Both the position numbers and the translations under genes were made by a program. A stretch of DNA of 64,000 bases from Oscarella lobularis (Eukaryota; Porifera; Homoscleromorpha; Homosclerophorida; Oscarellidae), in contig NC_089175.1 of assembly GCF_947507565.1 (NCBI RefSeq), positions 1,477,733-1,541,732 of the forward strand. The letters are read 5' to 3'. Below, piece after piece: positions 23,694 to 34,278 of the stretch (its first letter is position 1; every line of letters begins with the position of its first letter). Under the pieces are notes generated by a model. That model was not told the DNA's origin. It saw only the letters and a list, made by a program, of their open reading frames with translations, and ran no database searches.

Positions 23694-26600
23694 CTATTTG
23701 TCCGGGCTGACGACATACAACATGACGTCACCGACAGCCACGTCTTTCGCCTGCTGACAGCTGATCGTAACTCCTCCTTGTTCAGTCAAGTGAAACGTGT
23801 CTTCATTCACCAGCGAAGTGGTGTCCAAATCCCAGCGCCCAAACTCGGGCACCGTTCGTGGACTGACGGTTGGATTCTTGTAACGTAAGACCGTGACTTG
23901 TTGAGCGTCTGACAAACGAGACTTCGACTCTCCAAGATTGCATTCATCAAAACGAAACTAACCGGTGAGGTTTCCGTCGAGACCTTCGATCCTTTTCTTG
24001 ACTTCCTCCACCGTTTCTCCGTCGTGAATGGATACGTGAAGCGTGAAATGGGGGCAAGTCGGTTGGGGATTACGGAATTCAATGACAGCGTGTGGCTGAA
24101 ATGGGAAAAACAAAGAATTTTTAGCTCTGACTTCTCCCCGCTTAAATTCCAGACCTGTGGATCTTTAGCATGAAGAACTAGATGCGGTTTGCCGGGCGAT
24201 GCTTCCTCTTGAGCCTGCAAGTCGCCTTGAGACGCCGGTAGCAGGCGAACGCCGATCAGCTATAAGAACTAAGATGAGGAGGGACAAGAGTTTTCGATCT
24301 GATTTCTTACGTCCAGAGACTTTTCAAGGTATGTCAGATTCTCTTTGAGGACTTCTTTCTGATCAAACGGAGTCGTCAAGTCCATGGCGTGGATTCCTTT
24401 CTCGGCAACGTTTCCCTTGACCAACTGCGCAAACGGCATCGCTTTTTTCATGAACTTCTTGACGTCGGGATAGTTCCTCAGCTTCGCAACAATCTCTTTG
24501 TTGTCGAGAAATGTCTTGGTGGTCTAAGGCAGACGGGATCGTGCGCGCATGCCGCACAAAGAACAAGATTACTACGCACGTCGTTGTAAGCTTCTTGCAA
24601 ACACGTCAAAATCGCCTTTTGCCAAGGCGGATACGATTCGGCTATATACAGGTCTGCGTAACGCGGTCTCTGTAAAAAAAAACGCGCTTTAGCCGTATAG
24701 TGCGGCCTTTTTGGATGAAGATTACCTCGCTGCCTTTCTTCTTTTCCGTCAACGTTCGAATGCGATGACGAAGGGTGTAAGCGCAGTCGAGGACGAAATC
24801 AAACGACTTTAGTAGAACTTCGTCGACTGGATTGGCCGCTGGCCACGGAGCGGTGACAATGTTGCCTTCCTGGTGAGAGAAGCACTCAGAGCCTTAGAGC
24901 AAATTAACTCTCAGCTCTATGAGCTTACTTTGCCTAGAAGTGACCACATGTGCTCGCAAATGTGAGGAGAAATGGGCGCGAGAAGCAACGCTTGGATCTT
25001 TTAGTGAAAACACGCGTTACGAAAGTGACCATTTTTTGTTGTAGGCATTACCTCGATAAAAAGAAAGACAAGTTTCTGATGCATTCCTCCGGAAAACGCC
25101 GTCACTTCCCTATACCTATCCCGCATAGCCTAAGGCAAAGAAATTCCAAGCTAGATAACAATGATCATCATTTAGCAGACGCACTTGGAATTCAAAGACT
25201 CCGGTTTTTAGGGCCTCCCGGAAGAGAAACGCTTCGTAGTGCTTTTCCGTTTCCACTATAGTCTGATTGATTTCACTGCGCGCAGAATTTTCAGACTCAT
25301 TTTATATAAAAGACAAACAGTAGTTAGTGAGAAATACCTTTCAAAGACTTTGTCGTGATAGGTAAATGGTCCTTGTCGCAAGCGATCACGCGATTCAATC
25401 ATTTCCTATAGGAAGACTTTCAGAATAAAAGGTGACGAAATTTCTAGAGCTCCCGTCTCCACCTTGGTCCAATCAATCATCCCGTGGAGACGAAGAATTG
25501 TTGCATTGGCGTTGATTTCGATAAAATTAGCATCCTCTACCGTATCCCCGGCATCAGCCAAGTTGAATCTGGTAACTAGAAAAAAAAAGGAATAATCAGA
25601 CAGCCCCTGACCAGAGAAAGTATATATCACCATCAGCTCCATATTTCTCCACCGATTGACTGAGAGTGAGAAAATTCCCCGTGGACTTGGACATCTAAAC
25701 GAAAACCCCGCCTTTCATAAAAAAAGTCTCCACACTTAATTATTTATTCAAAGATTTCAATAGGGTGTGCAGCGCTTGCTTTTGTCCGAGTCTAACATAG
25801 AGCGCGTATCTCGCGCGCGACCCGAGACTCGCGTCGCGTCCAAATCTCTCCAAATCGGCGTCGAGATCGTCGTCGAACTCGGCCAAACGCTTCGACGCGA
25901 CGTCTCTCGCGAACGCCTTGCAAGACGCCGACGAATAATCGATGCCGTCGTCGCTCTCCCACTCGGCGAACTCCGCCGCGCTCAGACCGAGCAAATAGGC
26001 CAACGAAACGAGCGCTTCGTCGCACTGGCCGCGCGCGTTCACGTCGAACGCGTCCTCGTCGACGTCGATGTTGAGTAGCTCGCAAATCGAAACGAAACGA
26101 TCGTCCAATCCCCCGTCGCCGCGCTCTCGCGCCACGTTGCGCACGATTCCCACATTGATTGAGATCGTGTCGTTGGGATTCGGACATCGTTCTGCGAAAC
26201 CGTATCCTAGCAACAGCTCGTCGTTTCCCAGGGAACCGTACGTATTGAAAATTTCCTCGCCGGCTCGAATCGATCGACAGGCGACGACGTCGAGTCGATC
26301 GGCTCGATGAACGATTCGCGCGTTATTGCGCGATTGATGGTTGAGTATGTCGGCGCCGGGTACCATGGCAACGGCGACGTAAGGATTACGAATTGAATCG
26401 TTGGTGAAACTGTAAGCGCTCACGAACGCGACCATTTTCTCGTACATTTCTAGCGATTTGTCGCGAAAGAGTGCGTCGTGGCGTTCGACGAAAGGCCGTA
26501 CAATATTCGCGTAATCGGCGCGAATCTGCGCAAGGCGGCGATCGCGACGCGCAACGAGACGCGTGCCGCCCAGCAAGGCGACGACCTCGTCGCGCGGCCA

Positions 26601-29600
26601 GCGAGTCGGCGAGTCGATCGTCGCCGCGTCGGCGCACACGTCGAAGTAGGGACGCCAGAACGAGTCGGGATCGGCGTATTCGTGCATGAGAACGATGAGA
26701 AGGGGAAGCCAAGCGTTCGAATCGGGTTCGAGCGGCTCCGCGACGTTCGTCGACGGCACGAGGCCGTCGACGACGAGTTTTTGAACGATGTTTTCGGCTC
26801 GCGACGAGGCGAGCGATAGCGTGGCGGCGCGGGGGATCGAGAGAAGGCGTTCGCCTTTGCGAATCTTCGCGCGAGCTACCAGGCCGATTTGAGCGCACGA
26901 TCCTTCGTTCGTTATGGCGACTTTGCTCGCCACGTGCAATTTGACCGCTTGGCACCAGTCTTCGAAGGCTTTTACTCTCTTTGCCGTTGTTTCATCCATT
27001 TGGGGGGGCCCACTTACTACACACTAACCCACGTGACCCTATATTTACCTTTTCAGAATTCAACATAAGGTGACCGTTTGCTCTCACGCCACGAGGCCAC
27101 CTGTAGAACATATTCGCTCACTAGTTTGTACAAAAATGTCTTGACTTACTTGCTGCTGTCATTCGACCAAACTGCCACGTGGTTATAGAGGAAATAGGTC
27201 AAGTGGTTGGGCACTAGATCTTTGCCTGATACTCGAAGATCCAGAGGATACCAGTATTGGAACTCTTGTCGCAGCTTACTGAAAAAAAACCAGATGCATC
27301 ACGCTTGTGTGTGTCTGCGGAATATGCTCTCACTTCAAAGCAGCATCTGTGATTGCAGTCGTTGGCTTTGGAGCATCAAGAAAAAACACGTAATTCCAGA
27401 CGTCCGGAGTCATTTGCTCGGGCCTGATAAACAAGAAATTGATAAGGGCTCGTCGAAAACGGCCCAATTCTTACTTGATTCCCAACGGTCCTGGCTTAGA
27501 TCCATCCACAGTTCCCCCGTGCAGAAGATGACTCACTGTATAGTAGGCCATATAGATTGTTGAGTCAGAAAGAGATTCGATCAGATATTGAGGATCCCAA
27601 GGAAGTTTCGTGCCTATCACACCAGATACTAGTAAACAAAATATCAGCTAAACTCCTTTTCTTTCTACCAAGTCCGTAGCTGCGGGAACAGGCGTGTTCG
27701 TGCAGCCAGTCGAGAGTGGCAACGAAATTGTGCCTCACATCTTCAGAAAAGCTTCGTAGTAGGAGATGACGTTGGCATGAAGAACCGCCGTATAAAACTA
27801 ATTCTTACGTGTTGACGTTTTTCAATGCTTCGGCGACTATTTCCTTCCAAGCCGCATCACCGTAATCAAGAAACCTGTAAGAGCAATAATGTGCATATAC
27901 CGTATGTGACTTTGGCACACGAAACGTACCATTGGTCACAGAGAGCTACAATGCAATTGTCTCCAGATCTAGAAACGACTTTTTTCTCTGGTTCCTGATA
28001 CATAATGGCTTCGTTCTACGAAGAAAGGCTTCGTCCCACAAGAACTCTACTTTAGGAGAATTTTTACCGCGTCGGTCATTTTCTTCTGGACAGACTTCTT
28101 GACGTCTTGAACTTTCTTTCCTTTCCATTCTCCGATAATCATAACCTGAACTTGCAGTTTACTCACAAAGATCCTCTACGTCGTCGTCTCTTTGATACCC
28201 CGTCATAAAATCCAGCTTTGTAGACCTTCTCCTTTGCCTCTTGCAGCATTGCTGTATCATTCTGGCTCTTGATTTTCAACTTCTCGCAGATGACTGGTGC
28301 AGCCAAATCGCCATATTCGTCCGTGCGAATAATTGGAATCTAATGACTTCAGAAAGTCAAAGAAAAAAAGTTCAAAAGTAACAGAAACTCTGACCGGCTC
28401 AAAGGGTAAGACCATGTGATCTTTTATGCCGTACTTTTTCCGCAAAGGCTACAGAAACAAACAGAGTACATCTCTTCTGTATGTTCTCATATTGTCGCAC
28501 GTACTCACCTCTTTGTTTTTGAGATCCTGCAAAGCAGCGTAGTCATCAGGTGCATCTGAAGGAACTGACGTCACAATACCGGTGCCTACAAAAAAACATT
28601 TTATCATCATTTTTACGCAGAGGCTTCTCTCCACGGTACCTTTGTCTGCTTTGACTGTCAACATAGGCAGCGTGTACACAACGTCGAACGACGTCAACGG
28701 AGCCTTCAGTCCAACTCCCATTATATCCTGCAATAATATCATCAGTGCGAGGAACACGTTTTCATTCTTCTTCTAAATTACTATTCCCGTGAATTCAAGC
28801 AGAACTTCCACTTCGTTTTCCGTTGCAGTCAGGCCTTGATAGGCCATATTGAGCGCTGCCCTCTCGGTGGCGACGTAGACTTCGTCTCCCTTTGCCTTAA
28901 AGGCCACGTACTGTAAACCAACGCTTATAGACAAAATAACAACATAGAACAATTAAACCTTAAGATGAGGGCCAACCCAACAGTTCGTCTGCCCGTACAT
29001 TGTCTCGGGTCTCAGCGTCGCAGCAACGAGAGACACGCGTTTTCCAGCCAAAGGCCTGCCAAATCATTGTCAGCCAATCATTTATTCATATATCGCAATG
29101 ACTTCAGCTTATCAGGAAACGGTTCGACGAGCCTGAGTTTGATTCCAGTGTACTCTTGAGGACCGAATCCCTAAGAAAGCCAGCTCCAGCAATTCTTAGA
29201 AGCATTCAAATGGACCCACTTCTCCTTCAGAACGATCGTGATCCATGCACGGCTGTCCGTCCTTCACACTGTATATCGTATATCTAATAAAGGACGCGCG
29301 TCCTCCGTTTAGTGACGTTCTATGACACTTATTTTTTATGCACCTCTTTCCAAATTTGATTCTATTGCCTTTCTTTAGCGTCATAAAGTGCCAGCGCACA
29401 AATGAATCGTAGTATGGATTGGCGTCTGTCGTGATGAACGAGCGTCGCCAGTCCACCTTGAGACCCAAACTACGCAAATCGGACTCGGCCAAGGGTGGGA
29501 AGTATTTCAACCAATACTCCGCTTCGGCAAACCTAGGAAGATCCTTGGCTAGGAGGGAGTGACTTCGTATCTGGCAATGACTCCCTTACTTTCCTATTTC

Positions 29601-30463
29601 CTCGTCTAACACGCCCATTGCCCGCATGATTTGCCACTGATACCTCAGTCCTCCCGTTTTGGCAACCACTTTAGATTTTGCCTACCAAAGATAGTATTTG
29701 AAAACGCTTTTTAATTTCTTTGTTTCTCACTTTCGTTGGCCCTTTTGCTCCTGGATCAGTTTTTCCTGCCTCCTTTGTTCCTTCGCTTTCGTCGGCAGGA
29801 AAAACAGGTGGACAACCGAACTGTTCGATTTCTCTTTTCAATTTGTCGGCACATGCCTGCAGCGAACATATCTGACAAGTAGAAACAAAGACATCTGTGA
29901 AGAAACCTTGATTGGCATTCCAGTGCAATGAAATCCAAAGGGAAATAGGCAGTCCTTTCCTTTCATTTTATAGTATCCAACGGCAAACTAAGAAACCATT
30001 TCAAAAACGACGTCTCTTCCCTACTAAAATCTCACTTCCGCCTGTGATAACAAAAAAAGTAGTTTACCCATAAGATTTTTTTATTAATTAATGTTTCCAA
30101 CGTACTTTTGATATGGTAAAGGTGTGACCCAAATGCAGACGACCGTTCATGTACGGATAGGGAAACGTCACGAAAAATTTATTTTTCGAACTAGAAACGA
30201 GATTACGTCATAATTTGGCAGAATTGACCAATTACCCCTTCTTTTGCTCGGGCTACGATAAAGCAAGAGAGAAAAATGCCATAATGTTTTGGTCTAGGTA
30301 CTTCTACGTACTGCATTCGCTTGAAATGTTTTCTGCTCTTCCCATTTTTGCTGGATCGCGCGTTCGTTGCGTCTCAGCGCGTCGCGCTTTGTCGTCGGAT
30401 GCTGAGTCTAGAAAAGCAATCGGCTGCTAGGCGAAAAACGTCGCTGAAAAAACTCACTGTCAT
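23694..30463 (-). CDS. LARS1: Cytosolic leucyl-tRNA synthetase
   Basis: ATG at 30463 (first exon only ATG-ACA) splices to [20 protein letters not shown]. The class I HIGH signature is in [18 protein letters not shown] (about 30130). Next come [17 protein letters not shown], the editing region, [20 protein letters not shown] (about 29430), then [20 protein letters not shown] (about 27230) and [14 protein letters not shown] spliced to [11 protein letters not shown], which forms the KMSKS motif. [20 protein letters not shown] follows at about 25540, and the C-terminal archaeal/eukaryotic LeuRS tail ends at 23694. It charges tRNA-Leu and in animals also reports leucine to mTORC1. There are some thirty or more exons with mostly 45-60 base introns. 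One intron, 25695-27048, is 1,354 bases and encloses SETD6. Exon joins were checked only at the motifs named. Confidence 0.92.
25740..26999 (-). CDS. SETD6: SETD6-like SET-domain lysine methyltransferase, intronless, nested in a LARS1 intron
   Basis: Single open frame of 419 residues from ATG at 26999. The split SET domain is recognisable: [20 protein letters not shown], then [17 protein letters not shown] (the NHxxxxN SAM/substrate motif) and [20 protein letters not shown], followed by the RuBisCO-LSMT-type helical substrate-binding domain. Length and order fit animal SETD6, which monomethylates RELA and other proteins. The gene lies wholly within the LARS1 intron between NSEK and MSKS, on the same strand. 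Only 49 bases separate its ATG from the LARS1 donor and 45 bases separate its stop from the acceptor. Lack of introns in an intron-rich genome suggests a retrocopy origin or separate promoter in the intron; both are inferences. Confidence 0.88.
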   Translation of the reverse strand: MDETTAKRVKAFEDWCQAVKLHVASKVAITNEGSCAQIGLVARAKIRKGERLLSIPRAATLSLASSRAENIVQKLVVDGLVPSTNVAEPLEPDSNAWLPLLIVLMHEYADPDSFWRPYFDVCADAATIDSPTRWPRDEVVALLGGTRLVARRDRRLAQIRADYANIVRPFVERHDALFRDKSLEMYEKMVAFVSAYSFTNDSIRNPYVAVAMVPGADILNHQSRNNARIVHRADRLDVVACRSIRAGEEIFNTYGSLGNDELLLGYGFAERCPNPNDTISINVGIVRNVARERGDGGLDDRFVSICELLNIDVDEDAFDVNARGQCDEALVSLAYLLGLSAAEFAEWESDDGIDYSSASCKAFARDVASKRLAEFDDDLDADLERFGRDASLGSRARYALYVRLGQKQALHTLLKSLNK

Positions 30464-30754
30464 TCTCGGGCGAGTAGATCAGAGTACATGTATGAGTACT
30501 ACGAGTCGAAAGTAGTGCACGGAGCCTCACGGAGCCAGCACGTGTACTTTTTAGCGCGAGCCTGATGGAGAGGCGACGTCATAAGGACGACGTCATGGTG
30601 GGTAGCGCGTGGGAGAATGGTGGTTGTTGTCACATGACGCCAGGTCACGCTACTTTTGCTGTCCGACGCCAGTCACGCCACTGCTTGTGCCTGGTGCCCA
30701 CGTATCCTTCTCTTTCCGTCTCGTTTCCTCCTACATCTTTCGCCTGTCAACGCA

Positions 30755-31512
30755 ATGAATGCTATTATCATCGTATCGGCTCTAGTCGCTCTCGCCAGCG
30801 CTCGCGTTGTGGTAAGCCCGCCGTGACGCATCACAGAAAAAAAAACCCGTAAAATAGAACTCTCGCTTTCCCGCGACAAGCGCATGATTCGCACGCGATT
30901 CCTCCAGACGTTCTACCCACGTGGGGGGCCCCCTTTCAAGTTCACCCTTTTTTCCCCATGTAGAACGTCCCAAAACCCGAAGGCGCGCTCGTCTGCGAAG
31001 TGTGCAAATTAGTCGCAACCGAACTGAAGAATCTGGTCGGCAACGGAACGAACGTCGAAGCGGCTCTGAAAAAAGTCTGCTCCGAACTCCCAAGCGAACT
31101 CAAAAGCGAATGCGAAACCCTGGTAAAGGAATACGGAAGTGAAATCATATCAATTTTCAACAGCGTTACCCCGGATGAGCTATGCAATTTCATTCACCTA
31201 TGCGATTCGGCACGAGTGCCCGTTGTCGACCTACGTGGATCGCCTGAACTCGTCGAGGACAACCACGTTGAGAGCAATCTGACGTGCGGACTCTGCGAGA
31301 AGGTTGTCGGCGAGTTGCAAAGCTTGCTGAAGAATAACAGCACCGAGGAGGCGGTCATCGATGCCTTGAATAAAGTCTGCAATCTTATGCCGTCGTCTAT
31401 CTCTTCCGAGTGCTCGCAGCTTGTCAATACGTATGTCAAGGAAATCATTGGTGTCTTCGTTGAGGAGTCCGCTGAGGAGCTGTGCAGTCTAGTTTCTTTG
31501 TGCGTCGACTGA
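30755..31512 (+). CDS. Two-domain saposin-like secreted protein (copy 1)
   Basis: Exon 1 (30755-30811) encodes the signal peptide MNAIIIVSALVALASARVV; exon 2 starts at 30964 (NVPKPEGALVCEVCKLVATE); total 201 residues. Two saposin B domains follow, each with the six-Cys pattern: CEVC...VCSEL...CETL...CNFIHLC and CGLCEKVV...VCNLM...CSQL...CSLVSLC. N-glycosylation sequons (NGT, NST, NLT) occur at the usual places. Saposin B folds bind and solubilise lipids in lysosomes, or permeabilise membranes when secreted as saposin-like effectors. With two domains and no saposin A domain it is simpler than prosaposin. It is one of a four-member local cluster. Confidence 0.87.
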
Positions 31513-31775
31513 GCGCGCGAAGAGTTTGGTGAGTCTGAGCATGGGAACTGAGACTCTGTGCTGTCTGTGGTCATTTGCATTGTCATCCGTTTGTTTGTCG
31601 TTTTCGTCCGTGTGGGTGAATCCCCTGTACGTGAAATAGAAAGTAGATGTACTGTGGTCAAATAAAGCGCCTTGGCAGTTAGCAACAGAGTGACCATATA
31701 CCGCCATTGCTCTTGTCGTCTCGGTGGGATAGACTAGTTTTTCCAAGGTTAAAGAAAAAAATGAGCGAAAAAATT

Positions 31776-31864
31776 CGACCCTGCCAGGATTCGAACCTGG
31801 AATCTCCTGATCGCCGCCACTTCTAGGTCGTAGTCAGACGCGTTGACCATTGCGCCACAAGGCC
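31776..31864 (-). tRNA. tRNA-Arg (ACG anticodon) with a 16-base intron
   Basis: Acceptor GGCCTTG/CAGGGTC, D arm GCGC...GCGT, anticodon stem TCTGA/TCAGG, T arm CCAGG-TTCGAAT-CCTGG, discriminator G. The body (GTGGCGCAATGG, TCTGACTACG, AGATTCCAGGTTCGAATCC) matches eukaryotic tRNA-Arg(ACG). After the base 3' of the anticodon there are 16 extra bases (CCTAGAAGTGGCGGCG) at the canonical 37/38 intron position. Exonic length is 73. Confidence 0.9.
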
Positions 31865-32125
31865 GATATCTGAGGACGAGGGGAGAATTCCCCTCCTTAC
31901 TTTCAGCAAACTCTTCCAGCAGCTTTCATCTTGGATCAAGCGTTCAGATGAGAATAGCGTTCATCGACGTCGTCATGGCAGCTATGGAATGATCATGGAG
32001 AGATTCATTGTTGTCAACATTTTCTCACTTGACCCATATATATAGATCTAGTCTGACGCACCTACAATTTGTACGTGCAGCTGGCGCCCCACCGTTTAGT
32101 TTCTCCTTGACTTTCTGTTGGCGCA

Positions 32126-32790
32126 ATGAAAGGAACTATCATCATATCGGCTCTAGTCTCTCTCGCTAGCGCTCGCGTAGTGGTAAGATTACATATCGGG
32201 GCCGGATATAGTGACGCATCACGAAAAACAAAACTATAGCCGTTCTCGCTGTGTAGAATGTCCCAAAACCCGAAGGCGACTCAGAGCTCGGCGTTTGCCA
32301 AGTGTGCAAATTCGTTGCAGCTGAACTGAAGAAGCTGGTCAGCAACGAAACGGAAGTCGAAGCGGTTCTAAAGAAAGTCTGCTCCTTTCTCCCGGGCAAA
32401 CTCGAAAGCACATGCAACAACTTGGTGAACGAATACGCAAGTGAAATAATAGCCGTTCTCAACAACGCCTCCCCTGATGTGCTATGTAATCTCATTGGCT
32501 TGTGCAAGTCAGCTGAAGTACCAATTGCCAAAGATGAACTCGTTGAGGACGACCGCGCCGAGGGCGACCTGACGTGCGAGATGGCTGTCGGCGAGTTGCA
32601 ACGTGTGCTGAAGAATAACAACACACAGAAGGAGAACAGTATCAATGCTGTGAATAAACTCTGCCACCAATACTTGCATTTGCCGTGCTCAAGCATTCTT
32701 ATGGAAATCATTGATGTTTTCCAAAATGAGCCGGCTGAAGAATGGTGCAGTGTGATTACTTTGTGTGCCGGTGGAGCGCGAAAAATTTGA
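32126..32790 (+). CDS. Two-domain saposin-like secreted protein (copy 2), second domain eroding
   Basis: Exon 1 (32126-32182) encodes the signal peptide MKGTIIISALVSLASARVV, exon 2 (32257-32790) the rest; 196 residues. It is a clear duplicate of copy 1, including the same intron position and the VPKPEGD start. The first saposin B domain keeps six cysteines (CQVC...VCSFL...CNNL...CNLIGLC). The second begins LTCEMAVGELQRV, so the CxxC of copy 1 (CGLC) is reduced to one Cys by a short deletion, and later parts are also altered (PCSSILMEII, EEWCSVITLC). The second domain may no longer form all its disulfides. Saposin-like lipid-binding role as for copy 1. Confidence 0.82.
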
Positions 32791-33107
32791 TGTCAAAATT
32801 CCTGGATGAATCTGATCACAGGAAAATTGAGACTTTGCTGTCTGTCGTCGTTTGCATGTCTTTTTTTGTCCTTGCGCGTGAAATAGATACCGTCGTGAAA
32901 TAGACCAATTTGTCGGACCACCGGGGGGAAAGTCGATAATTCTATGAAGAAGTGACGATGAAGAAGTGAATCTAATGGAAGTCGCTGATTTGAGGATGTC
33001 CAATTCCAGAGATTCCGCCGCAAAGTCACGAGGAAGGTGGTGGCGTGGTCCATTGTTCTCGACGTTCCGGTACATTTCCATAGACGCTCCTATCTCTGCC
33101 GCACACG
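32791..33107. other. Gap between saposin copies 2 and 3
   Basis: 3' flank of copy 2 and promoter of copy 3. I see no gene here. Confidence 0.4.
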
Positions 33108-33804
33108 ATGAAATTCCTTCTCGTCGTTTTGAGCCTCTTCTTTGTGAATTATGCTAGCGCTATAAGCGTCCAGGCACGTTCATCGAGTGGTAACCCCCGA
33201 GTCCTCCGGCTCACCGAGGGGAGGGGGACCCCTCGTGCCAGTTGGATAAAAACGTCATCTTTTTCAGAGCGCCGTTAAGGCAGCGGTCGAGCCGGTCGTG
33301 ATTGAAGGGCCGGACAGCCCGGAATTCCTTCTCTGCTGGATATGAAAGCTGAACGTGTGGACGGTCGCAAAAAATCCTCGGACACAACGAGACGAAAAAC
33401 GAGAACCTCCTTCTCAAAGTGTGCGACTACGTTCCGAGGCAATACAAAATTCCGTGTCAACTCGCAGTCAAAACTTTCGGCGACCAAATCATCAGTAAAG
33501 CGTACGCCGTCGTACGTCTGCAAACGTATTCACCTTTGCTGGTTCAGCGACAACTCAATTAAGCGATCGCATCGGAGACGCGGAAATGATTGCCACAGAG
33601 AAGAAAAAGAAGACGACTTGCGGACAGTGCGAAGGAATCGTGAGTGACACGCAACAGGCGTTCGCGAACGACATCATCAGAAATGCTATCATCGAAAATG
33701 TTCCCAACTTCTGCGATTTGAAGAAGCTCATGCGCGCCATTACCGTTGAGGGGCCCAAGTCGCTGTGCACGGTGAGTGGCATGTGCGAAGGCGTGGGAAT
33801 CTGA
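33108..33804 (+). pseudogene. Decayed two-domain saposin-like gene (copy 3)
   Basis: A signal peptide is present (MKFLLVVLSLFFVNYASA). Saposin traces follow in several frames: AVEPVVIEGPDSPEFLLCWI and then TGA where the second Cys of the CxxC is expected; NENLLLKVCDYVPRQ with FGDQIISKAY in a shifted frame; then a second domain TTCGQCEGIVSDTQQAFAND to CTVSGMCEGVGI in another frame. At least one nonsense change and two frame changes are needed to join the pieces. I leave it as broken. Alternatives are assembly errors or unrecognised introns, but the gaps look too short for introns. Confidence 0.55.
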
Positions 33805-33822
33805 AGTTGAGCGCTAGGCCGA

Positions 33823-33928
33823 CTTAGCCTCGCGGAGCCAGGCCCTACTGAGCAGGGCGTGGTCCTCACTGCCTACGAGCAGTGAGGACCACGCCCTGCT
33901 CAGTAGGGCCTGGCTCCGCGAGGCTAAG
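33823..33928. repeat. Perfect 50-bp inverted repeat (hairpin) with 6-base loop
   Basis: Left arm 33823-33872 and right arm 33879-33928 are exact reverse complements (outer end CTTAGCCTCGCGGAGCCAGG, inner end TCCTCACTGC), loop CTACGA. It starts 18 bases after the stop of saposin copy 3. Confidence 0.97.
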
Positions 33929-34278
33929 GCCGACTGGTGGGAGTATATACGCGCCCTTCATAGATGGCACTGCGCTCGTTTGTCTTGGGTGTTCGTTTCG
34001 TTGTTCTGTTTTTTTTTCTTGGGTGTCTTGTCGGAACATCATCATGTCATCCTCACGACATCCATAAATTGCATTATTTTGCCTCTTTACCATAATTTGT
34101 CGGTCACTCTCATTGGTCCGATTCTCCGACGAGGCTTCCAATATCACGCAGCTATATAAATAGACACGTCTCTTAGACTCGTGACGACTCACGTGAGAGG
34201 GCGGTACGTGCGCAATCGCTCATTCTGTTTGGGAAAAACCAGCAGCCTTCTTGAACTTATTTTGCCTCCTGAAAAGCA
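33929..34278. promoter_or_regulatory. Upstream region of the prosaposin-like gene
   Basis: 350 bases without a gene. A TATA-like stretch (GCTATATAAATA) occurs at about 34151, roughly 130 bases before the start codon; its use is not demonstrated. Confidence 0.35.

Noticed and set aside
31776-31864. tRNA-Arg(TCT), the usual intron-bearing arginine tRNA
   Set aside because: The anticodon loop is CTACG, and the body matches the ACG isoacceptor; TCT is not at position 34-36.
33108-33804. Intact third saposin gene with unusual introns
   Set aside because: The gaps needed to bypass the stop and frame changes are too short for introns (20-37 bases) and give further stops.
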